Shown here one piece after another: positions 1 to 8,589 of a DNA stretch of 64,000 nucleotides (position 1 is the stretch's first letter; each line of letters opens with the position of its first letter). The stretch comes from Escherichia ruysiae (GTDB lineage: Bacteria > Pseudomonadota > Gammaproteobacteria > Enterobacterales > Enterobacteriaceae): assembly GCF_902498915.1 (NCBI RefSeq), contig NZ_CABVLQ010000001.1. The stretch is one strand, 5' to 3'. The notes under the pieces were generated by a model that searched no databases, was not told the DNA's origin, and worked only from the letters and a program-made list of their open reading frames with translations. The position numbers were made by a program, and so were the translations under genes.

Positions 1-277
1 GCGCGGCAATTTCTTCTGTTCCGATGTAACGCTGCTGCGCTGACGGCTGTTCGCTTTCACTGGCGAGCTCGGCGCTAAACCAAAATATTTGTTGCTGAAT
101 AGCTTCCAGTAAGATGCGATGGCTTTCGATGGAGGTGGCGCAATAACACAGACTGAGTGTTGCGTTTAGCTCATCCAGTGTGCCATAGGCTTCGACACGT
201 CGATGAGTTTTACTGACACGCTGTCCGGTAAATAGAGACGTACTTCCTGAATCACCTGTTCGGGTATAAATCGCCAT
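1..277 (-). CDS. pduO: PduO, ATP:cob(I)alamin adenosyltransferase (N-terminal part, cut by window edge)
   Basis: Makes adenosylcobalamin, the cofactor of diol dehydratase, by moving the adenosyl group of ATP to cob(I)alamin. Only the first 92 codons are visible. The protein begins MAIYTRTGDSGSTSLFTGQR, the glycine- and Thr/Ser-rich ATP-binding start of PduO-type adenosyltransferases, followed by the conserved VEAYGTLDELNA segment. ATG at 275-277 lies 11 bases past the pduN stop, as expected inside the pdu operon. The frame is open to the left edge, so the C-terminal haem-binding domain cannot be judged. Confidence 0.93.
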   Translation of the reverse strand, partial: MAIYTRTGDSGSTSLFTGQRVSKTHRRVEAYGTLDELNATLSLCYCATSIESHRILLEAIQQQIFWFSAELASESEQPSAQQRYIGTEEIAA

Positions 278-288
278 CGTTAAAGTCC

Positions 289-564
289 TTAGCGTGAAAG
301 CGTATCGACAATGCCGACCACTGCCAGATCAATGGCTTCGTTGGGGCCGGAAAAAACATGTCTGGCGCTGGAGCCGCTGCTGAGGAGTACCAGTTCACCA
401 ACGCCTGCGCCGACTGAATCAACGGCAACTTCGTCACCGGTTAACGGTGTGAGAGGCAATTCGCCGTCGGCACTGACCCGGCGAACCAACAGCAGTTTTT
501 TCCCGATCAGAGAAGGTGATTTTTGCGTGGATACCACCGCGCCGGTGACTCGAGCCAGATGCAT
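289..564 (-). CDS. pduN: PduN, pentameric vertex protein of the microcompartment shell
   Basis: A 91-residue EutN/CcmL-family protein. In this family five subunits form a flat pentamer that caps the corners of the polyhedral shell. The start MHLARVTGAVVSTQK and the GDEVAVDSVGAGVGELVLL segment are typical of the family's small beta barrel. It lies between pduM and pduO with gaps of only a few bases, so it is in the polycistronic pdu transcript. Length is normal. Confidence 0.95.
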   Translation of the reverse strand: MHLARVTGAVVSTQKSPSLIGKKLLLVRRVSADGELPLTPLTGDEVAVDSVGAGVGELVLLSSGSSARHVFSGPNEAIDLAVVGIVDTLSR

Positions 565-567
565 GGG

Positions 568-1059
568 TTACTCCTGCCTGATTAACTGAATGTTTCGGGT
601 AATTGCCGCTTCACGCGCAAGTGCGGTCACACAACATTTCCGCTGTAGTACCAGTATCCCCGCGCATAACGGTGCTACGTCGGCATAACTTAAAAGTCGA
701 CCACGATGAAGGTGGATTGGTTGTCCTTGTTCGTCGCACCAGCTTAGCGGTAGACGGGCGAGAGTCTTCAATTCAATGGCGTTCAGTAAATGACGCTGCA
801 ACGATAATTGAAGGTGCATTCCCCATGCTAACGCCTCGTGAAGGTGGGTTACTGCTCCACCTGACGTATCGTTCTCTGCAAGCTGTCGCAACAACGGCAG
901 ATCGACGTATCGAATTTGTAACGATGCATACTGATGAACTATCTTGTGAACGCTGGCTTCTCGCAGTTGCGAAACGGTCAGCGTGAGTGTTTTTTCCGCA
1001 CGTTGTTTCAGGCGAAAAATCACTTCGTCAACAATGCGTTGCATCAGCACATGATTCAT
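568..1059 (-). CDS. pduM: PduM, microcompartment assembly protein
   Basis: A 163-residue protein found only in pdu loci. In Salmonella it is known to be needed for proper shell assembly, although its biochemical role is unclear. I recognise it by length and by position between pduL and pduN; it has no enzyme motif I can point to. Its start overlaps the pduL stop by 4 bases (ATGA), which suggests coupled translation. Identity is strong from context, function weaker. Confidence 0.88.
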   Translation of the reverse strand: MNHVLMQRIVDEVIFRLKQRAEKTLTLTVSQLREASVHKIVHQYASLQIRYVDLPLLRQLAENDTSGGAVTHLHEALAWGMHLQLSLQRHLLNAIELKTLARLPLSWCDEQGQPIHLHRGRLLSYADVAPLCAGILVLQRKCCVTALAREAAITRNIQLIRQE

Positions 1060-1688
1060 GGCAGCGCCACCAGCATGGCAAAAACGTCAGGATTATCAGC
1101 GCCTGCAGCGTTGGCTTCGTCGGTATCAATATGCATTTCAAGACGCATATCCGGTGAGACGCGAACAGCCACGTTATCGAATATCAGTCGTCGCTCATCA
1201 CCTTCAATGGCGACCGCCACTTTATCGCCATGCGTAACGCCATAAATCAGGGCATCAAGCGGAGACATATGGATATGCCGTTGCGCGACAATTACGCCAG
1301 AAGCGATTTCCAGTTCGGCAAACGGACTTATCAGCCGAATCCCAGGTGTGCCGCTGAGATCGCCTGACATGCGTAGCGGAGCGGTGATCCCCAATGTTCT
1401 GGCATCTGTCCGGGAAATTTCCACCTGGCTTGCGTTGCGTAGCGGTCCCAACAAGCGAACGTTGTGCAATTTGCCTTTTGGTCCCACCAGCGTAACAACT
1501 TGTTCAGCAGCGAATTGACCTGGTTGCAATAACGGTTTTTTCTCGCTGATCGGTTGTTCAGGAAAAAGGCGCACATAATCCGCAGTCGAAAGGTGAATAT
1601 GACGACTGGAGACGCCCAGAGGGATAGGGCGCTCGCGCATCTCATCCAGAACCTGGCTCACTGTTTCTTGCAAGGTTTGTTTGTCCAT
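1056..1688 (-). CDS. pduL: PduL, phosphate propanoyltransferase (PTAC family)
   Basis: Converts propionyl-CoA and phosphate to propionyl-phosphate, regenerating CoA inside the microcompartment. The 210-residue protein has the two PTAC histidine motifs, SSRHIHLS at residues 27-34 and QRHIHMS at 136-142, and EMHIDTDEANAAG near 184-196. These supply the metal ligands of this acyltransferase, which is unrelated to Pta. The first 20 or so residues form an amphipathic helix like the known PduL encapsulation peptide. It starts 2 bases after the pduK stop. Confidence 0.95.
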   Translation of the reverse strand: MDKQTLQETVSQVLDEMRERPIPLGVSSRHIHLSTADYVRLFPEQPISEKKPLLQPGQFAAEQVVTLVGPKGKLHNVRLLGPLRNASQVEISRTDARTLGITAPLRMSGDLSGTPGIRLISPFAELEIASGVIVAQRHIHMSPLDALIYGVTHGDKVAVAIEGDERRLIFDNVAVRVSPDMRLEMHIDTDEANAAGADNPDVFAMLVALP

Positions 1689-1690
1689 TG

Positions 1691-2113
1691 TTACTCCTCT
1701 CGCTTATCGGAGTGGAGGCAAAGTGAACGTGGCTCACCTTTTTGCCGTTGACACGCCGGATCAAGACACAAATTACAACTGATACTCTCCGGGGTGACTG
1801 TGGCTGCTGGTGTTTCGCTAGCTTCAACCCTTACATTCAATGCTTCTGTTGTGCGGGACAGTATTCCCTCTCCCGGACGGGCAATTGCTTTGTGCGCGAC
1901 AAGGGCATTTCGCTGCCCGGCGAAGCTGGCACCCGTCTCGATCGCTGCATTAACCGAGGCGACGTCACCGGTGATTTTAATGAGCGTCCAGCCTGAGCCA
2001 TTGGTCTTCTCAAGACCAACCAGCGTGATGGACGCGGCTTTTGCCATAACATCCGCGCAACTGATGGCGAGTGCCAGACCACTGACTTCAAGTAATCCCA
2101 GTGATTGCTTCAC
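1691..2113 (-). CDS. pduK: PduK, shell protein with C-terminal cysteine extension
   Basis: A minor microcompartment shell protein of 140 residues. Residues 1-90 are a BMC domain (ETGASFAGQ region, divergent from PduA/J). The tail has a CxxCxxxxC cluster (Cys113, Cys116, Cys121) plus Cys132, a plausible iron-sulfur or metal site as proposed for PduK. It is followed directly by pduL. The lysine-glycine loop that lines the pore in PduA/J is changed here to KTNGSG, so pore properties should differ. Confidence 0.93.
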   Translation of the reverse strand: MKQSLGLLEVSGLALAISCADVMAKAASITLVGLEKTNGSGWTLIKITGDVASVNAAIETGASFAGQRNALVAHKAIARPGEGILSRTTEALNVRVEASETPAATVTPESISCNLCLDPACQRQKGEPRSLCLHSDKREE

Positions 2114-2136
2114 GCTGTGCTCCTTAGCGAATTGGG

Positions 2137-2412
2137 TTATGCAGATTTTGGCAAAATGGCCTCAACATCGCTGTGCGGCCGTGGGATGACATGGCAGGAT
2201 TTCACTTCGCCAACGGCGCTTGCGGCGGCGCTCCCCGCGTCAACGGCGGCTTTTACTGCGCCAACATCGCCGCGCACCATCACTGTGATCAGACCTGAAC
2301 CAATCTTTTCATAGCCGACCAGTTGTACGTTGGCGGATTTAACCATGGCGTCTGCGGCTTCAATCGCGCCGACTAACCCTTTTGTTTCAACCAGTCCCAG
2401 TGCGTTATTCAT
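2137..2412 (-). CDS. pduJ: PduJ, major hexameric shell protein
   Basis: A 91-residue BMC-domain protein nearly identical to PduA (ETKGLVGAIEAADAMVKSAN, KIGSG pore loop). PduJ is one of the most abundant shell tiles and can form the propanediol pore. I start it at ATG 2412 because a 31-residue extension upstream has no BMC similarity and crosses the pduH end. It sits between pduH and pduK, as in Salmonella. Confidence 0.96.
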   Translation of the reverse strand: MNNALGLVETKGLVGAIEAADAMVKSANVQLVGYEKIGSGLITVMVRGDVGAVKAAVDAGSAAASAVGEVKSCHVIPRPHSDVEAILPKSA

Positions 2413-2431
2413 ACGGTGTTTCTCCTGTGGA

Positions 2432-2782
2432 TTATGAGTGGTATTCCTTGAAGGGAATCCCTTTGACCAGCCGGGCTGCGTTATTGCCGGTGCTGCGCCG
2501 GGCATGGTTATCTTGTTGATGCATCAGCGTAAACAGTGGCTCTGATGCCGGTAAGTTTTTGTAATGCACAATCAGTTTTTCCTGGTCACAGGCTATGCCA
2601 ACCAACAGGGGAGACTGACGAGCAGCCTGCCAGGCGCTATCGATGATTTCACCTGATGGAATGTGTTGAATGCGAAAGGGAATACCTTCCTCTTCAATGC
2701 CAAGAAGAACCTCATTCCATTTATTGATACAGTCACCGATTTCAGTGACGACAATGGTTGGTGCTCGCTCTTTACTTTCCAT
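2432..2782 (-). CDS. pduH: PduH, small subunit of diol dehydratase reactivase
   Basis: A 116-residue small subunit (DdrB type) that works with PduG to swap damaged cobalamin out of the dehydratase. It begins MESKERAPTIVVTEIGD and contains the GIEEEGIPFR segment shared with the dehydratase medium subunit fold. ATG 2782 was chosen over a longer frame to 2896. It overlaps the pduG end by 11 bases, normal for this gene pair, and the longer version would place 38 unrelated residues in front. Confidence 0.93.
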   Translation of the reverse strand: MESKERAPTIVVTEIGDCINKWNEVLLGIEEEGIPFRIQHIPSGEIIDSAWQAARQSPLLVGIACDQEKLIVHYKNLPASEPLFTLMHQQDNHARRSTGNNAARLVKGIPFKEYHS

Positions 2783-4604
2783 GAACCGACGCCTTGTGCC
2801 AGGAGATGAGTAGCCCGGTAGCCACCGCATTGCGCGGGCCTTCTCTACCACGGATATTCCCGCGCCCTGCGACCAGTCGATAATGTGCCAACGCATCGGT
2901 GACTAACTGCGGGACTTCGAAATCCAGTGAAGAGCCGCCCACCAGAACGACGAACGGAATGTTGCGAATATTTCCACCAGGACTCACCTGACGTAGTGCG
3001 CGCAGGGCGTTCGTTACGAAGACCCGCTCTTTTGCACTGCGACGAATGGTTCGCACTTTTTCCAGCGTTATATCACCGGGAATGGGCACCAGTTCGTCGG
3101 GTTTCACCACACAAACGCGGGCAAATACCTGAGGGGATAGTGGGGTAGGGAAGAACTGAACGCTGCCGTCTTCATGGCGTAAGTGGAACAGGCTTTCTAC
3201 TTTTGCCAGTGGGTGTTTTTTGATCTCTTCTGCCAGATAGCGATCATTTAAGCCCAGTTCCCTGGCGATAATCATCGTCACCATGTCGCCCGCTCCCGCA
3301 AGGTGAGTGGCAATCATTTCCCCTTTTTGATTGATGATGGAGGCATCGGTAGAACCTGCGCCTAAGTCCAGAATTGCCAGGGGACGTGTAGTTCCTGGGG
3401 TAGTTAACGCTCCCTGAATGGCTGCCTCTGCTTCTGCGCCTCCGACCTGAACATCAACATGCAGTTTTTGCTTAATTTCACTGGCGATCATCGCCATTTG
3501 CAGACGGTCGGATTTCACCATTGACGCTATACCAACAGCCTGTTCCAGTGAAAATTCGCCTGCCAGACCACCGGTAATGCTGACGGGAACAGAGGTATCT
3601 ATCGCCAATAAATCCTGAATAAAAATTTCGTTGCTGGGTTTATTGGTCAGCTCCGCCATGGTCTGGCGAACATTTTCCAGCATCCCGCCGATGTTGGTGC
3701 CCGGTTCGCCCGTCACATTTTCCAGTTTTGGGCATTCACCGACTGCTTTCATTATTGCATCGGCACCAGCGGCAACATCAACCCGAGTTGTGCGCCCGGC
3801 AGAAAGAAACTCGATATTTCCGGCGGGTATCGAACGAGCTTTAACGTCGCCAGAAGGCGTTTTCACGACCACAGCTGAACGGTTGCCGATTAGCGCCCGT
3901 GCGACAGGAACGATATTTTTAGTCTCTTCAGCATTGAGGGCGAAAACGGTGGCAATCCCATATGGGTTAGAAAGGGTTTCGATAACTTTCCCGGGAACAG
4001 CGACTTCAATAGCAGCTAACATGCCGAGCGGAATACGATCGATGTAGAGGACTTCATCAACAATGGGTAAAGGGATTTCCAGGCGATTACTGACCAGTAC
4101 GCCATCGTCGCGTTGCAGAATGACGCCCGTTAGCTGATATCCGGCACGCACGGAGGCATTTATCATGGTTGCGATATCGGCAAAATCAAAAGCCGAAGAC
4201 ACGACCAGAATGTACGGTGTGTCCGCCGGGCGTGTTAACAACTCTTGCGGAGTGATGGTGAGTCCTACACCCAGCCCCACTCCGCCTGGAGTTTTCGGGT
4301 TGTGACCGATCATGGTTGATTCAGTAATAATGGTTTCCGTAATGGTTTCCATCGCCACATCGCCAATAACCGGGGTTGCTTCGTTGATACGAATAAGCGA
4401 AATATCACTGACATTGATGCCGGCTTTTTTCGTTGCCTGCGCGAGCGCCTCCTGAATGCCATGTACGTTACGCAACGTACCTTTGATTCCGGTGGTTTCT
4501 GCCAGGGCGCTGCTCACGAACGACAATTCGCCAGACGTACTGAGCGTTGCCAGCGCAACCTCTGTGGATGAGTTGCCGATATCAATGCCTGCTATATATC
4601 GCAT
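2772..4604 (-). CDS. pduG: PduG, large ATPase subunit of diol dehydratase reactivase
   Basis: A 610-residue protein of the DdrA family with an actin/Hsp70-like ATPase fold. The N-terminal phosphate-binding motif YIAGIDIGNSSTEVAL and the later LDLGAGSTDASI motif are visible, together with VVLVGGSSLDFE near the C-terminus. It releases inactivated cobalamin from PduCDE at the cost of ATP. Length equals that of known PduG. It is translated just after pduE, with a 9-base gap. Confidence 0.96.
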   Translation of the reverse strand: MRYIAGIDIGNSSTEVALATLSTSGELSFVSSALAETTGIKGTLRNVHGIQEALAQATKKAGINVSDISLIRINEATPVIGDVAMETITETIITESTMIGHNPKTPGGVGLGVGLTITPQELLTRPADTPYILVVSSAFDFADIATMINASVRAGYQLTGVILQRDDGVLVSNRLEIPLPIVDEVLYIDRIPLGMLAAIEVAVPGKVIETLSNPYGIATVFALNAEETKNIVPVARALIGNRSAVVVKTPSGDVKARSIPAGNIEFLSAGRTTRVDVAAGADAIMKAVGECPKLENVTGEPGTNIGGMLENVRQTMAELTNKPSNEIFIQDLLAIDTSVPVSITGGLAGEFSLEQAVGIASMVKSDRLQMAMIASEIKQKLHVDVQVGGAEAEAAIQGALTTPGTTRPLAILDLGAGSTDASIINQKGEMIATHLAGAGDMVTMIIARELGLNDRYLAEEIKKHPLAKVESLFHLRHEDGSVQFFPTPLSPQVFARVCVVKPDELVPIPGDITLEKVRTIRRSAKERVFVTNALRALRQVSPGGNIRNIPFVVLVGGSSLDFEVPQLVTDALAHYRLVAGRGNIRGREGPRNAVATGLLISWHKASVHGK

Positions 4605-4613
4605 AGTTCGCCC

Positions 4614-5132
4614 TTAATCGTCGCCTTTCAGTTTTTTACGCTCGATATAGAGTTCCGCAGCTTCACGGACAAAAGCGGCACAAATTCTGGCCTGATAACA
4701 ACGCTCAAGATCGTCGGCAATGGCAATGAGTTCTTGCTTAGTCGAACGATAAGGGCGTAACGCATTGTAGATTTCGAGGATGCGATCATCCGGCACTGAG
4801 GTAAGCTCGGCGGCGCGTTCAAAATTCATCGCCAGGCGATCGCGTCCAGCATCTCTGGCAATTGCGGCCTGAATACGCAACGTTTCCGGGGTTATGCGCA
4901 TGTCCTGGGCGGTGACTTTATCGCTGAGTACATTTTCCAGGGTGAAATCGTCGAGCGTTTTATTCGTCGCCGTTTTGACCCATTCTGGATGTTTATTTGC
5001 CAGCGGGTAATCACTCACTTTGGCGTTCAGTGTTGATGAGTGGGATGGCGCAGAGACAGGAGCTGTATCCTGGAGACTGTTCATTCGGTTCAACACGTCC
5101 CTGACCATCGACTCAATTGCATCGGTATTCAT
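4614..5132 (-). CDS. pduE: PduE, small subunit of propanediol dehydratase
   Basis: The 172-residue gamma subunit of B12-dependent diol dehydratase. The core NKHPEWVKTATNKTLDDFTL and the C-terminal RPYRSTKQELIAIADDLE are characteristic. The first 40 residues are low in conservation and probably form a flexible targeting tail. It sits 14 bases after pduD and is part of the alpha2-beta2-gamma2 enzyme with PduC and PduD. Confidence 0.95.
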   Translation of the reverse strand: MNTDAIESMVRDVLNRMNSLQDTAPVSAPSHSSTLNAKVSDYPLANKHPEWVKTATNKTLDDFTLENVLSDKVTAQDMRITPETLRIQAAIARDAGRDRLAMNFERAAELTSVPDDRILEIYNALRPYRSTKQELIAIADDLERCYQARICAAFVREAAELYIERKKLKGDD

Positions 5133-5146
5133 GAAGGTTTCCTTTG

Positions 5147-5803
5147 TTAAAACGTCACGCGCAGTTCTTGCGGTTTTTTGCCAGTGACCACGTACTTAGT
5201 CTCTTTGATATGTAAGATGGCGGACTTGGCCTGGTATTTCGGCCGCGCCATTTGATCGTTGAGGGTCGGAACAGGTTGTGGAGACTCGCGCTTCGCATAA
5301 CGCGCGGCGTTTTTGCCAATCTGGCGATAAGTTTCCAGCGTCAGCAAAGGTGCTTGCGGGAAAAGTTCCAGGTTAGACAAAGGGGGAAGCCCCTGCTGGT
5401 GGATAACTGTGGTGCCTTTTGACTGAATACCAATAGCAATGCCGGAACCGCTGAGACGATCGCCTTCAACCGCCACGAAGGCAACATCAGACGATTTAAA
5501 GCAGCGAATCACACGGGCTTTAACACCTTCTTCTTCGATACCGGCAATCACTTCGCGCAATATGTTTTTATGCGGAATACCGATGATATTGACGGTTTGC
5601 GCCAGGCCAAACGCCGGGCCTACAGCGATAATAACTTCATCTTGCTGAGTGCCTTGTTGGGCTTCGCCAATTTCGGTCAGAAAACTTTCGCTATCCGGTG
5701 CGGAAGAGACCGGTGCGCGAAATGAAACGGACTTATCGCTGGTTTGCATTTCTGCCAGCACGTCTTCGATTATCTGACGTAGTAATTTTTCGTTAATTTC
5801 CAT
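5147..5803 (-). CDS. pduD: PduD, medium subunit of propanediol dehydratase
   Basis: The 218-residue beta subunit. Residues 1-18 (MEINEKLLRQIIEDVLAE) form the short amphipathic helix known in Salmonella to target the dehydratase into the microcompartment. The core AVGPAFGLAQTVNIIGIPH forms part of the cobalamin-binding face. A slight length difference from the 224-residue Salmonella protein lies in the linker after the targeting helix. It starts 9 bases after pduC. Confidence 0.95.
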   Translation of the reverse strand: MEINEKLLRQIIEDVLAEMQTSDKSVSFRAPVSSAPDSESFLTEIGEAQQGTQQDEVIIAVGPAFGLAQTVNIIGIPHKNILREVIAGIEEEGVKARVIRCFKSSDVAFVAVEGDRLSGSGIAIGIQSKGTTVIHQQGLPPLSNLELFPQAPLLTLETYRQIGKNAARYAKRESPQPVPTLNDQMARPKYQAKSAILHIKETKYVVTGKKPQELRVTF

Positions 5804-5812
5804 TTCTCACCT

Positions 5813-7477
5813 TTAGTCAATATCGTTGGGATCAAGTGCACCGGGAATATTTTTGATCTCTTCCCAGCGTTCCCCTTGCAGGCGATAACCTGTAGCCGGT
5901 CCGGCGTAATCATTGACGTCATTGACCGCAGAGCGCACTTGTCCGTCATCGACGATAATGGCGGAGGTATGGAGATAGTCGCCGGTCAGTTTTGCTTTTT
6001 GCATGTTGAGCATGTCCTGGGCGACATCGGTAAAACCGGCTTGCGCCAGGGCTTTCACCACTTCCAGGCTGTTACGGTTTTTATTGATAATTTCCTGGGC
6101 GAACTTGATGTCTTCCACGATGTTGCGCTCTGGCATATCTTTCGAACCGTGGGCATAGGTTGCCGCTTCGACCTCTTCATCGGTGATAGGGGGTAATCCC
6201 ATACCGGCAAAAACAGCCTGTAAAGCGCGTGCGGCTTTATTGCGGATAGCGATAACATCTTCTTCGCGCACTGGTCGCAGGCCACCATCAACCTTGAGGT
6301 CACGTTGAATGACGTTGTAATCATCGAAGTCTTCGGCATCTTCGTTTGAACCAGCAAACATGTTGTCGTAGTTCGGCACAGCGGAAAAACCGGAAGAGAT
6401 AAAGTCGGTGCCTGGCAGAAACTGCATCAGAAAACGTGCGGTACGGCGCATATCTGAGTGGGTAAAGGTCTGGTCATTACTGGAGGCGCATTCCAGATCC
6501 AGTGATGAACAAATTAAGTTTTCCGCCAGCACTGCGCGGATGCCTGACGGCACTGCCGATGGAACGCCGATGCAGCTTACGGAACCATTCTGTAGACCCT
6601 GAACACCTGCGGCTTTGGTGATGTAAATGCAACGAGCCTCAAGGTAAAGCATTGATTTACCTTCCGCATAGCCCATCTGCACTTCAGAGCCGGAGCCGGA
6701 AGTAAAGCGCATTTTTAAGCCGCGAGAAGCATAAGATGACGCGAGAAATCCTTTTGACCACGGTGTATCGTCGCCGTCGGTGAAAACAGGTTCCGTGCCG
6801 TAGACAGAAATCGTTTCGGCGTAGCAGGTATGGCCTAACATACCGAGTTTCAGTTCGGTGGCTTCCTCAAGTGAACACTGGGTCAACACGCCCGGGCGTC
6901 CTACCTGTGAACCGACCAGAAGAGCGATAGCGTTGAACGGTGCATAGCGAGCAACGGCAACGGTGGTTTCCTGTTCGTCAAATCCGCGCCATGCGCCTTC
7001 AGCCGCGTCGGCAGCAATTTGTACCGGATTGTCTTTGATGTTGGTGACGTGAGCCTGTTGCGATGGTGTTCGACGAGCGCGCATTTTCTGCATCGCCATC
7101 ATCATCTCTACCACGTTCATCTGTGAAACCACTTCGACGATTTTGGCGGGCGTCATCGCAGTGGTCAGGGGAACAATATCGCTACGTTTGACATTTGGAT
7201 CGCACAACATATTGGCAAGTTTAACCGAATCCATTGCGATGACTTCTTCGGCGCGCGCGAGATTGATACCGTAGCGGGCGATAAAATGGTCGATCAGGTC
7301 AAACTGGCTGGCAGGTTTCCCATCCAGTTCGGTGACGACGCCGTTAACAATTTTGATTGACGGTTTAGGATCGTTCGGGCTTTCCATCGCAATGAAGCCT
7401 TCTTCAATCCACTCTTTAACGAAACCGTCCTGGTTGACCGGGCGTTTTGCCAGTGCTTCAAATCTTTTCGATCTCAT
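5813..7477 (-). CDS. pduC: PduC, large catalytic subunit of propanediol dehydratase
   Basis: Dehydrates 1,2-propanediol to propionaldehyde by an adenosylcobalamin radical mechanism. The 554-residue chain keeps the active-site residues of the Klebsiella enzyme at the same numbers: Gln141, His143, Glu170, Glu221, Gln296 and Asp335. It should therefore be catalytically intact. It is the third gene of the operon, 18 bases after pduB. Activity depends on B12, which links it to the cob genes in this window. Confidence 0.97.
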   Translation of the reverse strand: MRSKRFEALAKRPVNQDGFVKEWIEEGFIAMESPNDPKPSIKIVNGVVTELDGKPASQFDLIDHFIARYGINLARAEEVIAMDSVKLANMLCDPNVKRSDIVPLTTAMTPAKIVEVVSQMNVVEMMMAMQKMRARRTPSQQAHVTNIKDNPVQIAADAAEGAWRGFDEQETTVAVARYAPFNAIALLVGSQVGRPGVLTQCSLEEATELKLGMLGHTCYAETISVYGTEPVFTDGDDTPWSKGFLASSYASRGLKMRFTSGSGSEVQMGYAEGKSMLYLEARCIYITKAAGVQGLQNGSVSCIGVPSAVPSGIRAVLAENLICSSLDLECASSNDQTFTHSDMRRTARFLMQFLPGTDFISSGFSAVPNYDNMFAGSNEDAEDFDDYNVIQRDLKVDGGLRPVREEDVIAIRNKAARALQAVFAGMGLPPITDEEVEAATYAHGSKDMPERNIVEDIKFAQEIINKNRNSLEVVKALAQAGFTDVAQDMLNMQKAKLTGDYLHTSAIIVDDGQVRSAVNDVNDYAGPATGYRLQGERWEEIKNIPGALDPNDID

Positions 7478-7495
7478 GAATCTGCCTCAGGGAAT

Positions 7496-8308
7496 TCAGA
7501 TGTAGGAAGGGCGATCGTTTTTCGGTGTATCGCCGAGAGTCGAAAGTACGGTTTTACCGATTTCGCGTGCGGAGATGACCGCCTGACGGACTGCGCCGGA
7601 GTCTCCTGAGATAATCAGGATGACCTCATTGCTAAAGCTGGTGCCATGAGCCGGGGAGCTGTATGCCACGACATCCACATTGGCGGACTTCAGGGCGGTA
7701 TCGGCCATCAGAACACCCACAGCGGCAGGAGCGCCGACAATAACGCCGCAAGCGCGACCCAGTGGTGCGCCAAACGCTTTTTCCAGTGCATAGCTGGCGC
7801 GGGCGGTATATTGCAGTTCCAGATGTCCGGCTTCGTTGGCATAGACATCACCAAAGGTTCTGTCGAGTTCTTTTAGAGCAACTTCAATACCGCGTTTCAC
7901 GTCGGAAACATCGTTGCCACCTAAAAGGATTAACGAGCCGTGTCCGGCACCGCCTTTAGTATCGCGAGGAAGTTCAATGCTAATAACTTCGGTGTTGGTG
8001 GCTTTTACGGCTTCATCAGCGGCCATAATGTGTGGCCCTGCACCAATACGTGCGCCCAGAATGCCAATGGAGCGATAGCGTTTTTCAAGTTTCATCGCGT
8101 CCAATAGGGCGCTATCAACGTTTGCAATGACCAGACCTACAGTGTCGCCAATAGCGGTGCCAACAAATTCCGTTAACGTGCAGCTTTTTTCTGCCATAGC
8201 CGTCTCTCGTGTTTGATGATTGGTTTCCGGGAGAACCTCATGCTTCGGTGTCGCTACGCGTGCGATGACCTGCGCCATGATCTGTTCGACCAGTTCACTG
8301 CTGCTCAT
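7496..8308 (-). CDS. pduB: PduB, trimeric tandem-BMC shell protein
   Basis: A 270-residue shell protein with two fused BMC-like domains, roughly residues 45-145 and 150-255. In Salmonella one gene makes two products, PduB and the shorter PduB'. Here too there is an internal Met38 (ATG at 8195-8197) behind a purine-rich GAGACGG stretch, so both forms are likely. The N-terminal 37 residues are the part reported to tether cargo to the shell. The start overlaps the pduA stop (ATGA). Confidence 0.95.
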   Translation of the reverse strand: MSSSELVEQIMAQVIARVATPKHEVLPETNHQTRETAMAEKSCTLTEFVGTAIGDTVGLVIANVDSALLDAMKLEKRYRSIGILGARIGAGPHIMAADEAVKATNTEVISIELPRDTKGGAGHGSLILLGGNDVSDVKRGIEVALKELDRTFGDVYANEAGHLELQYTARASYALEKAFGAPLGRACGVIVGAPAAVGVLMADTALKSANVDVVAYSSPAHGTSFSNEVILIISGDSGAVRQAVISAREIGKTVLSTLGDTPKNDRPSYI

Positions 8309-8589
8309 GGGTTAATTCCCTTTGGTAAGATTTTTTCGACATCGGTATGTGGGCGGGGGATAACGTGTACGGCTTTCACTTCGCCGACATTACGCGCAGC
8401 GACGGCACCTGCATCTGTTGCCGCTTTAACCGCCCCGACATCACCACGAACGATGACGGTCACCAGCCCGGAACCAATTTTTTCGTAGCCGACCAGCAAT
8501 ACATTTGCCGACTTCACCATGGCGTCTGCGGCCTCTATGGCGGCAGTTAATCCTTTGGTTTCTACCATTCCTAACGCTTCTTGTTGCAT
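8305..8589 (-). CDS. pduA: PduA, hexameric shell protein forming the propanediol pore
   Basis: First gene of the pdu operon and founder of the BMC family: 94 residues, with Lys26 at the hexamer edge and a KIGSG pore loop (Ser40). In Salmonella PduA the Ser40-lined pore passes propanediol and holds back propionaldehyde. Transcription should begin in the 510-base region to its right, under PocR control. Length and motifs are fully typical. Confidence 0.97.
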   Translation of the reverse strand: MQQEALGMVETKGLTAAIEAADAMVKSANVLLVGYEKIGSGLVTVIVRGDVGAVKAATDAGAVAARNVGEVKAVHVIPRPHTDVEKILPKGINP

